Below are positions 60,266-64,000 of a DNA stretch of 64,000 nucleotides, piece after piece (position 1 is the stretch's first letter; each line of letters begins with the position of its first letter). The stretch is from the NCBI GenBank assembly GCA_965220825.1, contig OZ244839.1:1922001-1986000 (forward strand), in the 5' to 3' direction. This DNA comes from G965220825 sp965220825 (GTDB lineage: Bacteria; Pseudomonadota; Alphaproteobacteria; UBA828). The notes beneath the pieces were generated by a model. It was not told the DNA's origin and did no database searches. It worked only from the letters and a program-made list of their open reading frames with translations. The position numbers were made by a program, and so were the translations under genes.

Positions 60266-60877
60266 ATGGCCGACGACAGCCGGGGGCAGGAGCCCGAGCC
60301 CGAGGTCGTGGTCATCAAGAAGTACGCCAACCGGCGGCTCTACAACATGAACAGCAGCAGCTACGTGACCCTCGATCATCTCTGCCAGATGGTCCGGGAC
60401 GGGCAGGATTTCGTCGTCCGCGACGCGAAGACCGGCGACGACATCACGCGGCAGCTGCTCACCCAGATCATCGTGGAGCAGGAGGCCAAGGGGCAGAACA
60501 TGCTGCCCGAGAGCTTCCTCCGGCGGCTGATCCAGCTCTATGGCGATAATCTCCAGGCCTTCGTGCCCCGCTATCTCGAACTGGCGATGGAGAGTTTCGC
60601 CCGCAACCAGGACGACGTGCAGGCCCGGATGAACAGGCTATTCGGCGGCGGCTTTCCCGTGGGCGAGCTCGAAGCCATGCGCCGGCACAATGTCGAGCTC
60701 ATGCAGCGCACCATCGACATGTTCAAACCGTTCGGCGGCGGGCATGACGGCGCCGGGCCGGCACCCGGCAACCGGGAGGAGACCGCCGGCGACGTGGCGA
60801 CCCTCCACGACAAGCTCGACGCCTTGAAGGCGCAGCTCGACGCCTTGAGCGAAGAGCCTCGAAAGAGCCGGCGATAG
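60266..60877 (+). CDS. phaR: Polyhydroxyalkanoate synthesis repressor PhaR
   Basis: A 203-residue regulator that senses PHA granules and represses phasin and PHA genes. The N-terminal DNA-binding domain VVIKKYANRRLYNMNSSSYV is invariant in the family, followed by PHB-accumulation domains (IIVEQEAKGQNMLPESFLRR, YLELAMESFARNQ). The C-terminus is a coiled-coil-like stretch (LHDKLDALKAQLDAL). ATG at 60266 is preferred over one 14 codons earlier. It implies the organism makes PHA; no synthase is in the window. Confidence 0.95.
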   Translation: MADDSRGQEPEPEVVVIKKYANRRLYNMNSSSYVTLDHLCQMVRDGQDFVVRDAKTGDDITRQLLTQIIVEQEAKGQNMLPESFLRRLIQLYGDNLQAFVPRYLELAMESFARNQDDVQARMNRLFGGGFPVGELEAMRRHNVELMQRTIDMFKPFGGGHDGAGPAPGNREETAGDVATLHDKLDALKAQLDALSEEPRKSRR

Positions 60878-60926
60878 AGAGTACATAGGAGCCGGCGGCC
60901 CGGGGCCGCTGGAGCGCCGGGCGCGA

Positions 60927-61019
60927 GGAGGGATGGCCGAGTGGTCGAAGGCGGCGGTTTGCTAAACCGTTGTGCGGTGACAAGCCGTACCGTGGGTTCG
61001 AATCCCACTCCCTCCGCCA
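60927..61019 (+). tRNA. tRNA-Ser (anticodon GCT)
   Basis: A 93-base class II tRNA with acceptor GGAGGGA/TCCCTCC, discriminator G and encoded CCA. The anticodon stem-loop CGGTTTGCTAAACCG gives anticodon GCT (codons AGC/AGU), the long variable arm lies at TGTGCGGTGACAAGCCGTAC, and the T-loop is GGGTTCGAATCCC. Confidence 0.96.
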
Positions 61020-61102
61020 CCCGACCCGAAGCGCCCCGTCCCGGGGATGCCCACGGCACGGTCAACGGCGCGGCGGCGCGGCGGAAGTTCTCCGATCCGC
61101 TG

Positions 61103-61999
61103 ATGACGGCGGACGGCCGCCCCCGCGCGGCGGTCGCGTTTGCAGGCCTTAGCACGCTCTGGCTCAACACCGGCACGCTTTGCAATCTGAGCTGCAAGAA
61201 CTGCTATATCGAATCCAGCCCGCGCAACGACCGGCTTGCCTACCTCACCCTCGCCGATGTCCGGCCCTTCCTCGACGAGATCGCCGGCCATGGCTGGCCC
61301 ACCTTGGAGGTCGGCTTCACCGGCGGCGAGCCCTTCATGAACCCGGAGATCGCCCCGCTGCTGGAGGAAGTGCTCGGCCGCGGCTTCCGGGCCCTGGTCC
61401 TCACCAACGCCATGCGCCCCATGGCGGCCCATGCGGCGGACCTCTTGCGGCTGCGCGAATCCCACGGCAAGCAGCTCGCGCTCCGCGTCTCGGTCGATCA
61501 TTACAGCGAGGCCCTCCACGCCCTCGAACGCGGCGCCAGAAGCTGGCGGGCCACGCTCGACGGCCTCCTGTGGCTACACCGCGAAGGTTTCGAGGTCGCG
61601 ATCGCCGGGCGCACCTGCTGGGGCGAGGACGAGGCGGAGCTCCGCCGGGGCTACGCCGCACTGTTTCACCGGCTGGGCCTCGACATCGATGCCGAAGACC
61701 CGGCGAAGCTGGTGCTCTTTCCCGAGATGGCCGACGAGACGCGCGACCTTCCGGAGATCGGCGAGGACTGCTGGGAGCGCCTGGGCGTCCAACCCGCCGC
61801 CATGATGTGCGCAGATTCCCGCATGATCGCCAAGCGCAAGGGCGCGGACCGTGCGGTGGTGCTCTCCTGCACCCTGATTCCCTATGACGACGCCTTCGAG
61901 ATGGGCACCACCCTCGCCCAGTCCTTCGCCGCCGTCAGGCTCAACCACCCCCATTGCGCCCGCTTCTGCGTCCTCGGCGGCGGCAGCTGCAGCGCCTGA
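61103..61999 (+). CDS. Radical SAM protein
   Basis: Radical SAM enzyme of at least 298 residues. The [4Fe-4S]/SAM cluster cysteines are Cys27, Cys31 and Cys34 (TLCNLSCKNCYIESSPRNDR), GFTGGEPFMNPEI provides the GGE motif, and three further cysteines near the C-terminus (ARFCVLGGGSCSA and earlier) could bind an extra cluster. The start is uncertain: homologous-looking sequence (RRKFSDPL) precedes ATG 61103, but no ATG, GTG or TTG lies in frame between it and the tRNA. The substrate is unknown. Confidence 0.8.
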   Translation: MTADGRPRAAVAFAGLSTLWLNTGTLCNLSCKNCYIESSPRNDRLAYLTLADVRPFLDEIAGHGWPTLEVGFTGGEPFMNPEIAPLLEEVLGRGFRALVLTNAMRPMAAHAADLLRLRESHGKQLALRVSVDHYSEALHALERGARSWRATLDGLLWLHREGFEVAIAGRTCWGEDEAELRRGYAALFHRLGLDIDAEDPAKLVLFPEMADETRDLPEIGEDCWERLGVQPAAMMCADSRMIAKRKGADRAVVLSCTLIPYDDAFEMGTTLAQSFAAVRLNHPHCARFCVLGGGSCSA

Positions 62000-62073
62000 G
62001 CGCGGACGCCCGGACTTAACGTTCGACGACCGAGAGGGCCTCCGAAGCGAGGAGGCGGAACGGAGGGAGAGAC

Positions 62074-62655
62074 ATGCCCAATCCTTTGCTGCGGAGGGTC
62101 GCACCGGAGGCCATGGACGGCAGGCTCCAGAACGCCTACCGGGCGAGCCGGTCGCTACAGGAGAGCAAGGGCGGCGATGCGACGTTCTTCGAAATCGGGG
62201 CGAACGCGCCCGACCTGCTCGAATGGTATTTCAAGAGCTTCTACGGCACCGTCTTTTACGGCGGCAAGGTGGATGTCCGCTTCAAGGAGCTTCTGCGCTA
62301 CCGGCTCTCCATGACCCACGGCTGCGCCTTCTGCAACAAGGGCAATGTGGAGGCGGCCCGGCGCGCCGGCATCTCCGACGCCCAGCTCGACGCCGTCATG
62401 GACGAAACCGCCGATGTGTTCTCCGACGCCGAGCGCGCGGTGCTGCGCCTCGCCGCCGAGATGGCGCTGCCCAACATGGAAGGCGCACTCTCGCCCGCGC
62501 TCTACGGTGATCTGTCCGCACATTTCGACGACGGCCAGATCTTCGAGCTTGGCATGGTGGCGGGCATGCTGACGGGCGTCGCCAAGTTTCTCTTCGTCTA
62601 CGACCTGGTGGAACGCGAGGCCCATTGCCCCATCGGGCCGCGAAGGGCGGCCTGA
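62074..62655 (+). CDS. Carboxymuconolactone decarboxylase/AhpD-like protein
   Basis: A 193-residue all-helical protein of the CMD/AhpD family. The redox-like Cys84-x-x-Cys87 is in MTHGCAFCNKGNVEAARRAG, preceded by RFKELLRYRLSM. Such proteins act in peroxide reduction or unknown small-molecule steps. It lies 74 bases after the radical SAM gene. No AhpC partner is in view. Confidence 0.85.
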   Translation: MPNPLLRRVAPEAMDGRLQNAYRASRSLQESKGGDATFFEIGANAPDLLEWYFKSFYGTVFYGGKVDVRFKELLRYRLSMTHGCAFCNKGNVEAARRAGISDAQLDAVMDETADVFSDAERAVLRLAAEMALPNMEGALSPALYGDLSAHFDDGQIFELGMVAGMLTGVAKFLFVYDLVEREAHCPIGPRRAA

Positions 62656-62662
62656 GCCGCGC

Positions 62663-64000
62663 TCAGAGGCCGAGCGCGCCCGGGCTCATGAGGCCCTTCG
62701 GGTCGAGCGCTCCCTTGACCGCCTCGAGGAGCGCCCGCTGCCCGGGGTCGATGCGCGCCAGATAGGGGTAATAGGCGCCGATCTGGTAGTGGGTCGCGCC
62801 ATGCTCCGCCAGCGTCTCGGCAAGCGCGCGGCGGAGCGCATGGACGAGGGCGCGGGCGTCTTCGTCCGGCGCCCGGCGGGCATAGCGGGTTCGCTGAGCG
62901 GGTGTGACATTCCGTAGATGGAACGGCGAGAGCGCGTCGAACCAGAAGAATTGCGGCTCGACCAGCACGCGCCCCCCGACCAGAGCGCTGAGCCAGGCGG
63001 TGCGGATGCGATGCATGCTCATCTCGGCGCGCCGGGCTTCCAGCACCCCCCTTGCCGCGCGCACGGCGCCCTGGACCCGTGCAGGCGGCAACAGGCCATG
63101 GACCGGTAGCCAGGCCTCGCCCTCCGGCCCGAGAAGCGACTTGAGCGGGCGAAAGGGCCGGGCGCGCATGACCCGCGGGATGGTATCGGCGATGGCCACG
63201 CCGCCATGGCGAGCTGCGCGGGCCGCGACCTCCGCGGAGGCCGCGTCCGCCGCCGCATCCGATGCGCTTTCGACCACGACATGGAGCGAGTTGTGTGCAT
63301 CGTCCACCGCCCTCCGGCCCGCGGCCGTCGCCACCGCCGCCGCAATTCCGCGCGCACCCCCTTCGGCACGCGCGACGTCGCGGAGGGCAGCCGCGCCCTC
63401 CGCCAGGGAAAAGCCCACGCGGCGCAGATTGTCGTGCGTGCCCGAATCGAACCCGAAACATTCGGAAATGCCCTCCATATCGCCGAGGGCAAGCTGCGCA
63501 TCCAGCACCGCCTCGAAGCTCTCGAACGCGAAGGACCCGTAGCGGACCGCCACCGGCATGGGGAGGATTCGCATCGCGACGCGGAGCTTGACGCCCAAGG
63601 CGCCGCAGTCGCCGAGAAAGAGCCCGACCGCATCGGGTCCGAAATCGCGTGCGAAGCCGGAGCCCGTGGCGCCGATGCGCAGTACCCTGCCGTCGGCGGT
63701 GGCCACATCGAGGCCCAGCACGCTCCGCGACATGGGTCCATGGCACGTCGAGCCGAAGAAGGCGGCGTTCTGCGACGCGGCACCGCCGACGGTCGAGACG
63801 AAGCCCGACAGGGGCCCGAAGAAAGGCGTCCGCCGCCCTACCGCGGCAAGCGCGTCGTAAAGCCGGCTCCAGCTGCACCCCGCCTCCACGGCGACCCAGC
63901 CGTCCGCCTGGTTTATTTCGAGCACCCGGTCGAGACCGCCGAGATCGAGGACGACCGTCTGCGGCGATTCCGGCCCGTAGCCGCCCGTGTAGGAATGGCC
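62663..64000 (-). CDS. FAD-binding oxidoreductase (PCMH type), partial
   Basis: At least 445 residues; the frame runs off the right edge, so the N-terminus is missing. The visible FAD-binding PCMH domain begins with GHSYTGGYGPESPQTVVLDL and continues through VAVEAGCSWSRLYDAL, GFVSTVGGAASQNAAFFGST and SVLGLDVATADGRVLR. The C-terminal part has the vanillyl-alcohol-oxidase-type ending LDPKGLMSPGALGL. Relatives oxidise hydroxy acids, phenols or alkylglycerone phosphate; the substrate is unassigned. It converges on the CMD-like gene with a seven-base gap. Confidence 0.88.
   Translation of the reverse strand, partial: GHSYTGGYGPESPQTVVLDLGGLDRVLEINQADGWVAVEAGCSWSRLYDALAAVGRRTPFFGPLSGFVSTVGGAASQNAAFFGSTCHGPMSRSVLGLDVATADGRVLRIGATGSGFARDFGPDAVGLFLGDCGALGVKLRVAMRILPMPVAVRYGSFAFESFEAVLDAQLALGDMEGISECFGFDSGTHDNLRRVGFSLAEGAAALRDVARAEGGARGIAAAVATAAGRRAVDDAHNSLHVVVESASDAAADAASAEVAARAARHGGVAIADTIPRVMRARPFRPLKSLLGPEGEAWLPVHGLLPPARVQGAVRAARGVLEARRAEMSMHRIRTAWLSALVGGRVLVEPQFFWFDALSPFHLRNVTPAQRTRYARRAPDEDARALVHALRRALAETLAEHGATHYQIGAYYPYLARIDPGQRALLEAVKGALDPKGLMSPGALGL

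Overview
The window is about 64 kb of GC-rich DNA (clearly above 60 % GC by eye) from an alphaproteobacterial chromosome. The assignment rests on gene order and gene types: a co-directional sdhCDAB - mdh - sucCDAB - lpdA TCA block, acpP-fabF-mltG-yicC-gmk, clpS-clpA, trxB followed by an overlapping lysR, an ELM1/DUF1022 gene, PII-glnA and phaR. The order or genus cannot be told from the sequence alone. Start codons are often GTG or TTG, and many genes overlap by one or four bases.

Layout. 1-4.0 kb: the tail of a carbohydrate-type ABC importer operon (binding protein cut by the window edge, two permeases, ATPase, small membrane protein). 4.1-19.2 kb, all minus strand: a VOC protein and the complete second half of the TCA cycle, from 2-oxoglutarate dehydrogenase through succinyl-CoA synthetase and malate dehydrogenase to succinate dehydrogenase. 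A 2.1-kb gene for an autotransporter-like outer-membrane barrel sits inside this block between mdh and sdhB, with a palindromic repeat on each side. 19.4-25.0 kb: an MFS transporter and a DegT-family aminotransferase (minus) diverge from a phosphonate-biosynthesis pair, a PEP mutase-nucleotidyltransferase fusion and phosphonopyruvate decarboxylase (plus). 25.3-43.7 kb: housekeeping genes (ndk, clpS, clpA, CaiB-type CoA transferase, plsY, dprA, topA, rnr, lysR, trxB, ELM1, acpP, fabF, mltG, yicC, gmk). 43.7-47.5 kb: GNAT, glnA, glnB and an aminotransferase.

47.5-61 kb is an accessory stretch bounded by tRNA-Arg(UCU) and tRNA-Ser(GCU). It holds an orphan VapB with a 12-residue stub of VapC, an esterase/SDR/DMT-transporter run, a decayed higBA locus, an Mrr-type endonuclease, an intact RelE-like toxin/antitoxin pair with its own palindrome, a branched-chain amino-acid type ABC importer operon (livHMGF, an acyl-CoA ligase that has lost its C-terminal domain, and a binding protein), remains of a transposase, and an intact HigA next to a 5'-truncated higB. 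Then follow phaR, tRNA-Ser, a radical SAM protein, an AhpD/CMD-like protein and an FAD oxidoreductase that runs off the right edge.

A dispersed palindromic repeat (arms of about 24 bp built on GGTGCGCGGGTCTCCAGG) recurs at least six times in intergenic DNA, mostly at the edges of the variable segments. The most interesting parts are the phosphonate locus, the barrel gene inside the TCA operon, the repeat family, and the cluster of intact and broken toxin-antitoxin loci.
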